Made by a program: the position numbers and the translations under genes
NCBI GenBank assembly: GCA_900555005.1
Contig: USJM01000055.1
Location: forward strand, 1-10,416
DNA: 10,416 nt
DNA from: an uncultured Lachnospiraceae bacterium
GTDB taxonomy: Bacteria; Bacillota_A; Clostridia; Lachnospirales; Lachnospiraceae
Reading direction: 5' to 3'
The notes under the pieces: generated by a model
Told to the model about the DNA's origin: nothing
The model's input: only the letters and a program-made list of their open reading frames with translations
Database searches by the model: none
Shown: piece by piece, positions 1-7,087 of the stretch
How the letters are laid out: every line of letters begins with the position of its first letter
Numbering within the stretch: the stretch's first letter is position 1

Positions 1-564
1 AGAATCCGCACCACGGGCAATCTGTGCTTTCATGATCTTATCCGTCTCTTCGAGAAGAATCGGTATAAAGCGAAGCGCAATCGACATCATCATCGCAATC
101 TCATGAACCGGTACATGAAGCCTGTTCATCCAGCCGAGTCCGGACTCCAGACCGTCTGTCAGGCTGTTCGGTGTCGTGGTGAACGTCAGGATGCTGGAAC
201 CGATGATCAGATACGTCAGGCGGACCGCCATATGGATCGCAAACCGGATGCCCTCCTTTGTCATCTTCAGTTTCCAGATCTGAAGCACAACCTTCCCCGG
301 TGTCATGAACAGATTGAACAGAATCGTGATCAGCATCAGAATGAAGATGGGCTTCAGCCCCTTCAGAATGTAGCGCAGCGGCACCCCCGACACGACGACC
401 ACCGTCAGTACGGCCACGGTCGCGAGTGCATAGGCACTGATCGAGCCGAATGTAAACAGGGATATAATAAAGACGAGCGTTCCGAGCAGCTTGACGCGCG
501 GATCCAGCCTGTGTATCAGGGAATTGCCAGGATAATACTGGCCGATTGTCATATCCTTCAGCAT
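1..564 (-). CDS. ecfT: Energy-coupling factor transporter transmembrane subunit EcfT, 3' end outside the window
   Basis: EcfT is the membrane scaffold of group II ECF importers. It joins the EcfA1/EcfA2 ATPases to exchangeable S-components that bind vitamins or metals. I translated 188 codons from the ATG at 564; the frame is open to position 1. The start [22 protein letters not shown] and the following HRLDPRVKLLGT stretch are typical of EcfT N-termini. Several hydrophobic segments follow (about residues 27-60, 72-92 and 110-130), then a region ending in ARGADS. This last is the first of the two Ala-Arg-Gly coupling motifs that contact the ATPases. A full protein is usually about 260-270 residues, so roughly the last 75-80 are missing. 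The start overlaps the end of ecfA2 by 7 nt (shared ATGCTGA), which implies translational coupling. AGGAAGG lies upstream inside ecfA2. Confidence 0.93.
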   Translation of the reverse strand, partial: MLKDMTIGQYYPGNSLIHRLDPRVKLLGTLVFIISLFTFGSISAYALATVAVLTVVVVSGVPLRYILKGLKPIFILMLITILFNLFMTPGKVVLQIWKLKMTKEGIRFAIHMAVRLTYLIIGSSILTFTTTPNSLTDGLESGLGWMNRLHVPVHEIAMMMSIALRFIPILLEETDKIMKAQIARGADS

Positions 565-1421
565 TCCATTCCTGCCTTCCTGAGCACCGCCAGGATTTCA
601 TCCGCCGCTTCCTCCTGCGTGGTCACATTCTGGCTGACGTCCCATCCTTTCCCCCGAAGAGCCCGCATGACATAGGTCACCTGCGGTGCCGCAAGCCCGA
701 TCGATTCCAGCTCCTCCACATGGGAGAACACTCTTGCGGGGATATCGTCATACAGCACCTTCCCCTTGTCGAGAACGATGATCCGGCTGGCATAGTCTGC
801 CACATCTTCCATGCTGTGCGAAACCAGCACGACGGTGATGCCGTGCTCCCGGTGCAGCTGTTTCAGCACCCCAAGGATGTCATCGCGCCCCTTCGGGTCC
901 AGGCCTGCTGTCGGCTCATCCAGCACCAGTACCTCCGGGTTCATCGCCAGGATCCCGGCAATCGCCACCCTGCGCTTCTGCCCTCCGGACAGCTCAAACG
1001 GGGACTTGTCCTCATAGTGCTCGTCAAGTCCGACCATGCGCATGGCCGCCCTTGCGCGCCCTTCTGCCTCTTCGGCCGAGGACCCCTGATTCTTCGGTCC
1101 AAAGCAGATATCCTTCAGCACCGTCGTCTCAAAGATCTGGTATTCCGGGTACTGAAACACCAGTCCGACCCGGAACCTGAGCTGCCGCATCGGGTATCCT
1201 TCCTCATAGATATTCTTCCCATCGACAAAAATCTGGCCGGACGATGCCCGGTTCAGTCCGTTCAGATGCTGAATCAGCGTCGATTTTCCTGAGCCTGTAT
1301 GGCCGATGATCCCGATGAATTCCCCGCTCCAGATGGTCAGACTGACGTCATCGAGCGCCTTCTTCTCGTAAGAGGTTCCAAGGCCGTATATGTAATTAAG
1401 ATGCTCGATTCTGATCTCCAT
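558..1421 (-). CDS. ecfA2: Energy-coupling factor transporter ATPase EcfA2
   Basis: This is one of the two ATPases of the ECF transporter; it hydrolyses ATP at the inner membrane face together with EcfA1. The 287 residues match the family length. Visible motifs are Walker [10 protein letters not shown] (40-48), the Q-loop in [13 protein letters not shown] (Q at 90), signature LSGGQKRR (144-151), Walker B VLVLDEP with catalytic Glu at 169, D-loop GLDP, and switch His in VSHSMEDV (202). The [11 protein letters not shown] form of the Q-loop, where EcfA1 has VFQNPDNQI, is the reason for calling this paralogue EcfA2; that is family knowledge. The gene overlaps ecfA1 by 26 nt upstream and ecfT by 7 nt downstream, so the three form one transcript. 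No motif is missing. Confidence 0.95.
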   Translation of the reverse strand: MEIRIEHLNYIYGLGTSYEKKALDDVSLTIWSGEFIGIIGHTGSGKSTLIQHLNGLNRASSGQIFVDGKNIYEEGYPMRQLRFRVGLVFQYPEYQIFETTVLKDICFGPKNQGSSAEEAEGRARAAMRMVGLDEHYEDKSPFELSGGQKRRVAIAGILAMNPEVLVLDEPTAGLDPKGRDDILGVLKQLHREHGITVVLVSHSMEDVADYASRIIVLDKGKVLYDDIPARVFSHVEELESIGLAAPQVTYVMRALRGKGWDVSQNVTTQEEAADEILAVLRKAGMEC

Positions 1422-2289
1422 GCCTGACCTTCTCCAGCTCCTCTGTCAGCTCCTCCACCGTCAGAATCCCATCCGGCAGCGGAACACCCCGCTCCTTCAG
1501 CCGGTCCGCAAGCTCTGTGACAAAAGGAACATCCAGACGGATTTCCTTCAGCGCACGGACATTTGAGAAAACTTCTCTCGGTGTACCTGACATCACAACA
1601 GCCCCCTCGTCCATGACAAGCACCCGGTCTGCGTGAATCACTTCTTCCATATAATGGGTGATCAGAATGACCGTAATCCCTTCTGTCCTGTTCAGCTCAC
1701 GGACTGTCCGGATGACCTCCGCCCGTCCGCCCGGATCCAGCATCGCCGTCGGCTCATCCAGCACGATGCATTTCGGCTTCATCGCGATCACCCCTGCAAT
1801 CGCGACACGCTGCTTCTGGCCTCCGGAGAGTCTGTTCGGAGAACTTTCCCTGTATTCCCACATACCGACAGCCTTCAGGGCCTTCCGGACTCTCTCCCAG
1901 ATTTCCTTCGTCGGAACACCCATGTTCTCCGGTCCGAAGCCGACATCCTCCTCCACGACAGAGGCGATGATCTGGTTGTCCGGGTTCTGAAAGACCATAC
2001 CGGCTGCCTGCCGGATCGCCCCGACATTCTTCTCCTCCCGGGTATCCAGTCCGTCTACAAAAAGAGTACCCCCCGATGGGACGAGCAGCGCATTCAGCTG
2101 CCTGGCAAGCGTCGATTTTCCGGAACCGTTGTGTCCCAGAATCGCGATGAACTGTCCTTCCTTCACATCGAGGCTGACACCCTTCAGCGCCTTGTAGGAA
2201 GCGTCCACATTGCCGTCGTCGTCATAATGGAGATACTCATATGTCAGATCATGGCCTTCTATGATCGATCTTCTGTCTGAACTCTTCAT
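1396..2289 (-). CDS. ecfA1: Energy-coupling factor transporter ATPase EcfA1
   Basis: This is the second ATPase of the ECF module, 297 residues. Motifs are Walker [10 protein letters not shown] (52-60), Q-loop [19 protein letters not shown] (Q at 101), signature LSGGQKQR (154-161), Walker B CIVLDEP with Glu at 179, D-loop MLDP, and switch His in THYMEEV (212). FQNPDNQ followed by [11 protein letters not shown] is characteristic of EcfA1. The segment [24 protein letters not shown] near the N-terminus is a little longer than the usual beta-strand/A-loop region. The ATG shares an ATGA overlap with the stop codon of the upstream LacI-family gene, and no strong independent ribosome binding site is visible (only AAGAAGAA). 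Translation therefore probably depends on termination of the regulator. In many Firmicutes ecfA1 follows ribosomal protein genes, so this neighbour is atypical. Confidence 0.95.
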   Translation of the reverse strand: MKSSDRRSIIEGHDLTYEYLHYDDDGNVDASYKALKGVSLDVKEGQFIAILGHNGSGKSTLARQLNALLVPSGGTLFVDGLDTREEKNVGAIRQAAGMVFQNPDNQIIASVVEEDVGFGPENMGVPTKEIWERVRKALKAVGMWEYRESSPNRLSGGQKQRVAIAGVIAMKPKCIVLDEPTAMLDPGGRAEVIRTVRELNRTEGITVILITHYMEEVIHADRVLVMDEGAVVMSGTPREVFSNVRALKEIRLDVPFVTELADRLKERGVPLPDGILTVEELTEELEKVRHGDQNRAS

Positions 2290-3320
2290 CCTGATATTCT
2301 TCTTACCGATTGTCCCTCTCGCAGTTTCGCCGGAAATATGCGATACCTCCGCCCCGTCTTCTCGTTGATCAGTTCAAAGAGAATCCGGCTTGCTTCCGTT
2401 GTCATCTCCCTGATCGGCTGTTCGATTGTGGTCAGGGAAGGCTGGTAATACAATGCTTGATCCAGGCCGTCGAACCCTGCGACAGAAATATCGTCCGGCA
2501 CCTTCAGCCCGGCATCGAAGATCGCCTTGCAGGCCCCGATCGCGATCACATCCGCAATCGCATAAACTGCCGTAAAACGCACTCCCCGGTTCAGGAGCCT
2601 CCTCGTCTGCTGATAGCCGTTCTGCATCGTATAGGTCTGTTCATCCGGGTCCATTGTGACAACCAGGGATTCGTCATACTCAATTCCGTTGTCCCTCAGC
2701 GCTCTCTTGTAGCCCTCAAGGCGAAGCGTCCCGATACTGGAATCCCGCGCCAGAGAGGTCAGAATGGCAATCCGCCGATGTCCCATCCGGCAGAGATAAT
2801 CGACCATCCGATAGCTCTCGGCTTCGTCATCGATGGAGACAACCCCGAAATTGTCCAGGCTCTCCCCGAGCACGGCGTTGACCGTACAGATGACATACGG
2901 AACCGTCAGCTGATGAAGCAGGTCTTCCCTCGGGTGGCTTGCGCCCCCCAGAAATATGATTCCCTTCAGCCGCTTCTCCTTCTCAAGGCGGATTGCAGCC
3001 TCGATCTCATTCTCATCCTCATCAACCTGCTGCAGGACAAACAGATACTGCTTGCCAAGAATATCGCGTTCCAGCATCTGTACCATCGCGCCAAAGAGCG
3101 GGTTGCTGATTCCTTTTGCCAGGACAGCGATCGCGTTTGACTCCGAACGCTTCAGATTCCGGGCACTGTTGTTTGGAATATATTGATATTCCGCAATGGT
3201 ATCAAGGATCTTTTTCTTTGTCTCCGGATTGATGTCCGGATGGTTGTTAATCGCACGGGAGACCGTGCTGACACCGACACCGCAGATCTTTGCTATTTCT
3301 TTTATTGTGATCTGTTCCAT
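2286..3320 (-). CDS. LacI-family transcriptional regulator, probable regulator of the adjacent glucan uptake operon
   Basis: This is a 344-residue LacI/GalR regulator. The N-terminal helix-turn-helix is at about 5-24 ([21 protein letters not shown]), followed by the hinge region around 45-60 ([15 protein letters not shown]). A periplasmic-binding-protein-like effector domain fills residues 63-340, with typical landmarks [24 protein letters not shown] and [23 protein letters not shown]. The fold is known to bind a sugar or sugar phosphate and to control DNA binding. Target and effector are inference: the gene directly follows a MalEFG-MalQ type operon, so a maltodextrin-type (MalR-like) role is likely, but a global or unrelated role is not excluded. 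It has its own promoter (-10 at 3368-3373) and a GGAAGGAA ribosome binding site. Its stop overlaps the ecfA1 start by 4 nt, making it the first gene of a regulator-ECF operon. Confidence 0.9.
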   Translation of the reverse strand: MEQITIKEIAKICGVGVSTVSRAINNHPDINPETKKKILDTIAEYQYIPNNSARNLKRSESNAIAVLAKGISNPLFGAMVQMLERDILGKQYLFVLQQVDEDENEIEAAIRLEKEKRLKGIIFLGGASHPREDLLHQLTVPYVICTVNAVLGESLDNFGVVSIDDEAESYRMVDYLCRMGHRRIAILTSLARDSSIGTLRLEGYKRALRDNGIEYDESLVVTMDPDEQTYTMQNGYQQTRRLLNRGVRFTAVYAIADVIAIGACKAIFDAGLKVPDDISVAGFDGLDQALYYQPSLTTIEQPIREMTTEASRILFELINEKTGRRYRIFPAKLREGQSVRRISG

Positions 3321-3360
3321 GTTGTATTGTTCCTTCCGTCTCAGTCACAAAGACCACAGA

Positions 3361-3396
3361 CTCAAGCATTATAGCAAGTCCCGCAGACAGATGCAA
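3361..3396 (-). promoter_or_regulatory. SigmaA-type extended -10 promoter for the LacI-family gene and ecf operon
   Basis: On the minus strand a perfect TATAAT lies at 3373-3368, preceded by TGC to give an extended -10 (TGCTATAAT). A weak -35 TTGCAT lies at 3396-3391 with a 17-bp spacer. The start would be near 3361, leaving a leader of about 40 nt that ends in the GGAAGGAA ribosome binding site. The next start codon is that of the LacI-family gene at 3320. Confidence 0.75.
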
Positions 3397-3441
3397 TGAT
3401 CCGTATGCAGGCACAGATGCTGTCCCGCAGCCATCCCGCAG
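3378..3441. repeat. Short direct repeats overlapping and upstream of the lacI-family promoter
   Basis: GTCCCGCAG (plus strand) occurs at 3378-3386 and 3422-3430, with a shorter TCCCGCAG match again near 3434-3441. ACAGATGC occurs at 3387-3394 and 3413-3420. The two words are adjacent in both places but in swapped order. The inner copies overlap the spacer and -35 region of the promoter, so a binding-site role is possible; they are not palindromic and could be chance. Confidence 0.4.
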
Positions 3442-3446
3442 AAGAA

Positions 3447-3599
3447 TCAGGCCTCACGCCCGAACGCCCTGATCTCCTGCTCCGCACTCGATGATGAGCG
3501 GTCGCCAGGAGCCATGATATGCAAGCAAGCTTTCATCATGACTTCTGGCTCGTCGCCTTCACAAAAAGATGGCAGGGCTTTCTCAACCTGCCCTGCCAT
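3447..3599 (-). CDS. Possible 50-codon small ORF in a structured post-terminator element; no recognised function
   Basis: Starting from an ATG inside the 5' arm of the malQ terminator, a frame of 50 codons runs to TGA at 3447. The peptide begins MAGQVEKALPSFCEGDEPEV, continues MMKACLHIMAPGDRSSSS and ends AEQEIRAFGREA. I recognise no domain, signal peptide or membrane segment; the Ser run at 35-38 is the main composition feature. There is no good ribosome binding site, but the ATG is 7 nt after the malQ stop, so coupling is conceivable. The frame is of interest because part of it (EG-D/G-EPE) recurs in the same relation to a T-tract at the window end, with one silent and one replacement change. 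The region also folds into hairpins, so it may instead be a structured RNA or an interspersed repeat. I hold the coding call loosely. Confidence 0.3.
   Translation of the reverse strand: MAGQVEKALPSFCEGDEPEVMMKACLHIMAPGDRSSSSAEQEIRAFGREA
3504..3549. repeat. 15-bp inverted repeat (hairpin) in the post-terminator element
   Basis: Arms GCCAGGAGCCATGAT (3504-3518) and ATCATGACTTCTGGC (3535-3549) are complementary at 13 of 15 positions, with a 16-nt loop. In a minus-strand transcript one of the two mismatches becomes a G-U pair, so the stem is stable. It is not followed by a T-tract, so it is not a terminator. The outer arm includes part of the motif that is repeated at 10367-10387. Confidence 0.65.
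3542..3562 (-). repeat. 21-bp repeat, copy A, just downstream of the malQ terminator
   Basis: This matches 10367-10387 at 19 of 21 positions in the same orientation. The shared 3' core is CGAGCCAGAAG on the minus strand. Both copies begin within about 16 nt of a T-tract that follows a GC-rich stem. Confidence 0.7.
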
Positions 3600-3600
3600 C
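3563..3600 (-). terminator. Intrinsic terminator after malQ
   Basis: On the minus strand a perfect 10-bp stem GATGGCAGGG / CCCTGCCATC (arms 3600-3591 and 3577-3568) encloses a 13-nt loop and is followed at once by TTTTTGT. It lies 7 nt after the malQ stop codon and ends the glucan uptake operon. Confidence 0.9.
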
Positions 3601-3606
3601 CATCAG

Positions 3607-5114
3607 TCACTTCGTATCTCTCTGTGTCAGTCTGCCGGAAATCTTCGTCAGCCTCCTGATCTCCGCGGCCAGTTCATCTGAGAACTCTCCCTTTCTCAAT
3701 CTCCAGCACCAGTTTCCACCGGTTGTGGAAGGATGATTCATCCTCGCCCAGCTGTCAAGGTTCAAATAATCCTGCATCGGAATCACGCAGGTATCTGAGA
3801 CGCTCTCCATTGCAAGCCGGATAAACTGCCAGGTTTTCTCCTTCCTCGGTACATCTGCAAGTCCAAGATAATCATCCGCGAGCTTTCTGTCGTCGTCTGA
3901 CAGCTCATCGTACCACGCATACAGCGTCTGGTTATCGTGCGTACCCGTGTAGACGATCGAATTGTGCGGATAATTATACGGCAGATAGTTTCCGGAGTCC
4001 CTCGAGTCAAATGCAAACTCGATGACCTTCATCCCCGGGAATCCGGAGTCCTTTACCAGCTGGATGACCGATGGCGTCAAGAACCCGAGATCCTCCGCAA
4101 TGATCGACTTTGAAGTCACCTTCGGGTTCTCCGCAAGCGCACGGAACAGCTTCATGCCGGGGCCCGGCATCCACTTTCCCTTCACTGCGTTCACACTTCC
4201 GTAGGGAATGGAATAATACTCATCGAACCCGCGGAAATGATCAACGCGAACGACATCATACAGTTTGAGGCAGTGATCGATTCTCCTCTTCCACCAGGAA
4301 AAGTCTGTCTTTTCATGGTAAGCCCAGTCATAAAGCGGGTTGCCCCAGAGCTGTCCGTCCGCCGAAAATGCATCTGGCGGACAGCCTGCGACGGCCTTCG
4401 GTCTCCCATCCTCATCCACCTGGAACATTTCCGGATGCGCCCAGAAATCCGAGCTGTCCGGTGACACATAGATCGGAATGTCCCCGATGATCTCAATTCC
4501 GTGATCGTTGGCATACTTCTTGAGACTGTTCCACTGGGCCGCAAACATATACTGGAGGAAGCAGTAGAAACGGATCTCTCCGCTGTATGCCTCCTTTGCC
4601 TTCCGGAGTGTCTCTGATCCCTCTTTCTCAGCTCAAGCGGCCATTCCTGAAAGCTTTTCCCATCGTTTGCATTCTTGATCGCCATAAACAGCGCATAGTC
4701 CGGAAGCCAGTCCTCGTTCTCCGAGAAGAACTTCTGATAATCCGCTGTCTGATCAAAGCGGCTTCTCTCGCAGGCAAGCTTCAGAACCGTAAAACGGTTT
4801 GTATAGAGCTTGTAATAGTCGACCTTCGTCTCGTCCCCCTGCCCGAAATCGACTGTCTCTACCTCGCTCTTCTTCAGAAGCCCTTCCTCAATCAGCGCGT
4901 CCAGGTCGATAAAGTACGGATTCCCCGCAAAAGCAGAGAAGGACTGGTATGGAGAGTCCCCGTATCCTGTCGGCCCCAGCGGAAGGATCTGCCAGTAATG
5001 CTGGCCCGAGGCCTCCAGCTGATCAACAACCTGACGGGCACTCTTTGAAAATGTTCCGATTCCGTACGGAGACGGAAGGCTTGAAATCGGAAGCAGGATT
5101 CCTGCATATCTCAT
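3607..5114 (-). pseudogene. malQ: 4-alpha-glucanotransferase (amylomaltase, GH77), interrupted by an apparent one-base deletion
   Basis: MalQ transfers alpha-1,4-glucan segments between maltodextrins and releases glucose, in the cytoplasm. The N-terminal part reads MRYAGILLPISSLPSPYGIG and on through YWQILPLGPTGYGDSPYQ as far as FQEWPLELRKRD at codon 166 (5114-4617). The family sequence then continues in another frame from GAG at 4614: ETLRKAKEAYSGEIRFYCF, then IEIIGDIPIYVS. Downstream are the nucleophile Asp in DVVRVDHFRGF, the acid/base Glu in IIAEDLGF and the third catalytic Asp in YTGTHDNQT, ending at TGA 3607. Only two bases (CA, 4616-4615) stand where one codon is expected; restoring one base gives about 502 residues, the normal family length. 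As written, the first frame runs on out of register for 141 codons to 4191. This is either a real recent lesion or a sequence error; all catalytic residues survive. It is last in the operon, about 30 nt after the second permease gene. Confidence 0.88.
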
Positions 5115-5144
5115 GTACGTGCATTTCCTTTCATGCGTTTTTCA

Positions 5145-6071
5145 TCAGCCCTTGACGGCTCCGGCCAGAACACCCTCAATGATGTACTTCTGTGCAAATG
5201 CATAGAAGATCACGATCGGGATGATGGCCATGACCAGTACCGCCATCATGGCGCCCCAGTCAATGTTTCCGTGGGACTGCTTCAGATACTGGACTGCGAT
5301 CGGGATGGTCTTGTACTTGTTGATGTTCAAGACCAGCGCCGGAAGCAGGTAGTCGTTCCAGATCCACATGGACTCCAGGATCGTGACTGTCATGACAGTC
5401 GGCTTCATGATCGGAAGCACAACCTTGAAGAAGGTCTGCACCGGGGAGCATCCGTCGATCATCGCAGCTTCCTCTATCTCGAGGGAAATGCTCTTGACAA
5501 AGCCGGTGAACATGAACACGGCGAGCCCCGCGCCGAATCCCAGGTACACGACGATGATACCGACCGGATTGCCGAGATGAAGGATGTTCGCAAACTTGGA
5601 CAGTGTGAACATGACCATCTGGAACGGGACGATCATCGAGAACAGGCACAGGACGTAGAACAGGGAAGTGAACTTCGACTTCACACGAACGATGTACCAT
5701 GCTGCCATGGAGGTGCAGAGAATGATCGCGATGACGGAGAATACGGTGATGAACAATGAGAACGCGAACGCTCTCGGGAACCCGGTCTTGTTCCAGGCAT
5801 TCACATAGTTTCTCATGCCGAAGAACACCTGCTTGATGCCCTTCTCCCACTTCTCAGCGCCATCACTGAACAGAGAGTACCTGCTGATTCCAAACGGGTT
5901 CTTGAAGATAAACGCCTTCTTCTTGAAGGAGTTCAGGGTGACGACGACGAGCGGATAGATCCAGATCAGGGATATGATCGTGAAGATCACCGTCAGCAGG
6001 CCGCCGTGTCTGGCACGGCGTACAGTTGAAACCTCCTGCGCTGCCTTGTTCAGCTTCTTTGCCTTTGCCAT
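5145..6071 (-). CDS. Carbohydrate ABC transporter permease, MalG type
   Basis: This is the inner-membrane permease subunit of a CUT1-type sugar importer, 308 residues from the ATG at 6071. Hydrophobic segments lie at about 24-46, 102-122, 136-156, 166-190, 228-250 and 278-296, the usual six. The EAA loop that contacts the ATPase is at about 198-222 (LEIEEAAMIDGCSPVQTFFKVVLP). The C-terminus KYIIEGVLAGAVKG is typical of MalG-like subunits. A GTG six bases upstream (6077) is also in frame and overlaps the stop of the preceding permease. I prefer the ATG because AGGAGG sits about 10 nt before it but only 4 nt before the GTG. The gene pairs with the permease upstream and is followed closely by malQ, which points to maltodextrin-like substrates; the exact sugar is inference. 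Confidence 0.93.
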   Translation of the reverse strand: MAKAKKLNKAAQEVSTVRRARHGGLLTVIFTIISLIWIYPLVVVTLNSFKKKAFIFKNPFGISRYSLFSDGAEKWEKGIKQVFFGMRNYVNAWNKTGFPRAFAFSLFITVFSVIAIILCTSMAAWYIVRVKSKFTSLFYVLCLFSMIVPFQMVMFTLSKFANILHLGNPVGIIVVYLGFGAGLAVFMFTGFVKSISLEIEEAAMIDGCSPVQTFFKVVLPIMKPTVMTVTILESMWIWNDYLLPALVLNINKYKTIPIAVQYLKQSHGNIDWGAMMAVLVMAIIPIVIFYAFAQKYIIEGVLAGAVKG

Positions 6072-6073
6072 GG

Positions 6074-6928
6074 TCACGCCACCTCCTTGCTTCTGGACAT
6101 CTTATTCTGTATCAGCGAGATCACACCGACCAGGATGAAGAAGATTACTGCCTTTGCCTGGCCGACGCCCTGCCAGCCGGTCGAACCGTACATTGTTGTG
6201 TAGATGTTCAGAGCCAGCAGCTCAGACAGATGATTTGGATTACCGCCTGTCAGTGCCAGGTTCTGGTCGAAGAGCTTGAACCCATTCGTCAGTGTCAGGA
6301 AGGTGCAGATGGTGATGGTCGGAGCCAGCATCGGAAGGGTGACATAGCGAAGCAACTGTCTGCTGTTTGCTCCGTCAATCTCGGCTGCCTCGATCAGATC
6401 AGGCGAGATGTTCTGAATCCCGGCGATGTAGATGACCATCATGTATCCGATCTGCTGCCAGCACACAACGATGACCAGACTCCAGAACGCGCTCCACTGG
6501 GAAGTGGTGATCGTCATTCTGTAATTCTGAAGGACAGCGTTGAAAATCATCATCCAGATGTAGGACAGGACAATTCCGCCGATCAGGTTTGGAAGGAAGA
6601 ATGCAGTCCGGAAGAAATTTGTTCCTCTGATCCCCTTCGTCAGAGCCAGTGCGATCGCAAATGCAACGACATTGATGATCACAACCGTCACGACCGTAAA
6701 CAGTGACGTATACCAGATGGAATGAAGGAAGGTCGTATCAACCTTGCCATTCACAACAAAGATTCTGGAAAAGTTTTTGAATCCTACCCATTTCCAGTCT
6801 GTCACAGTCGTAAACTTGCAGAATGACAGGAAGATTCCATAGAAGAATGGAATAATAAAGCCGATCAGGAATGCAATCGCTGTCGGCAGCATGAATAATG
6901 GAAAATATTTCTTGATTGACTTTTGCAT
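6074..6928 (-). CDS. Carbohydrate ABC transporter permease, MalF type
   Basis: This is the first permease subunit of the CUT1 sugar importer, 284 residues. Six hydrophobic segments are visible at about 9-36, 71-97, 106-131, 148-171, 200-216 and 256-275. The EAA loop is at about 176-200 (PDLIEAAEIDGANSRQLLRY, then VTLP). It lacks the large periplasmic loop of E. coli MalF, as is normal for Gram-positive homologues. I start it at the ATG at 6928 because GAGGGAG lies 8 nt upstream; an in-frame ATG at 6970 would add 14 residues of no family resemblance. Its stop TGA (6074-6076) lies just before the next permease ATG. No ATP-binding subunit is encoded between or beside the permeases, so a shared MsmK/MalK-type ATPase elsewhere is expected. 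Confidence 0.93.
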   Translation of the reverse strand: MQKSIKKYFPLFMLPTAIAFLIGFIIPFFYGIFLSFCKFTTVTDWKWVGFKNFSRIFVVNGKVDTTFLHSIWYTSLFTVVTVVIINVVAFAIALALTKGIRGTNFFRTAFFLPNLIGGIVLSYIWMMIFNAVLQNYRMTITTSQWSAFWSLVIVVCWQQIGYMMVIYIAGIQNISPDLIEAAEIDGANSRQLLRYVTLPMLAPTITICTFLTLTNGFKLFDQNLALTGGNPNHLSELLALNIYTTMYGSTGWQGVGQAKAVIFFILVGVISLIQNKMSRSKEVA

Positions 6929-6990
6929 AAAAATTTCTCCCTCGCCATGGCTCAGATCCGGTCCCCTCATCAGGCACCAGCCGATTCGTG

Positions 6991-7029
6991 AGAAAAAGGG
7001 GATGAGTTCTGTATCTGCAACTCATCCCC
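6991..7029 (-). terminator. Intrinsic terminator/attenuator between the binding-protein and permease genes
   Basis: On the minus strand a perfect 11-bp stem GGGGATGAGTT / AACTCATCCCC (arms 7029-7019 and 7008-6998) with a 10-nt loop is followed by TTTTTCTC. It lies about 60 nt after the binding-protein stop codon and about 65 nt before the permease start. I see no convincing promoter between it and the permease, so partial read-through would set a high binding-protein to permease ratio. Confidence 0.85.
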
Positions 7030-7087
7030 GGTGATTCACATTCTCTTCATCAAGGAGATTGTCTGTCCTTTTCCGGACATCCGATCT

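Noticed and set aside
2310..3140. Long plus-strand open frame opposite the LacI-family gene
   Set aside because: It is the antisense shadow of a well-supported gene with intact HTH and effector domains, with no ribosome binding site or recognisable protein. The same applies to the plus-strand frames at 546-1292, 1633-2280 and 5133-5759.
4610..4621. Programmed ribosomal frameshift in malQ
   Set aside because: No slippery X-XXY-YYZ heptamer and no convincing downstream stimulatory stem is present at the junction, and MalQ is not known to use one. A deletion or sequence error is simpler.
5115..5144. Promoter or operator between the second permease gene and malQ
   Set aside because: Only 30 bp are available. 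The TGAAAAACGCATGA stretch near here has its CG off centre for a cre site, and no -35/-10 pair is visible.
6929..6970. Upstream start at 6970 for the MalF-type permease
   Set aside because: The added 14 residues have no family resemblance, and the ribosome binding site GAGGGAG is correctly spaced for the ATG at 6928.
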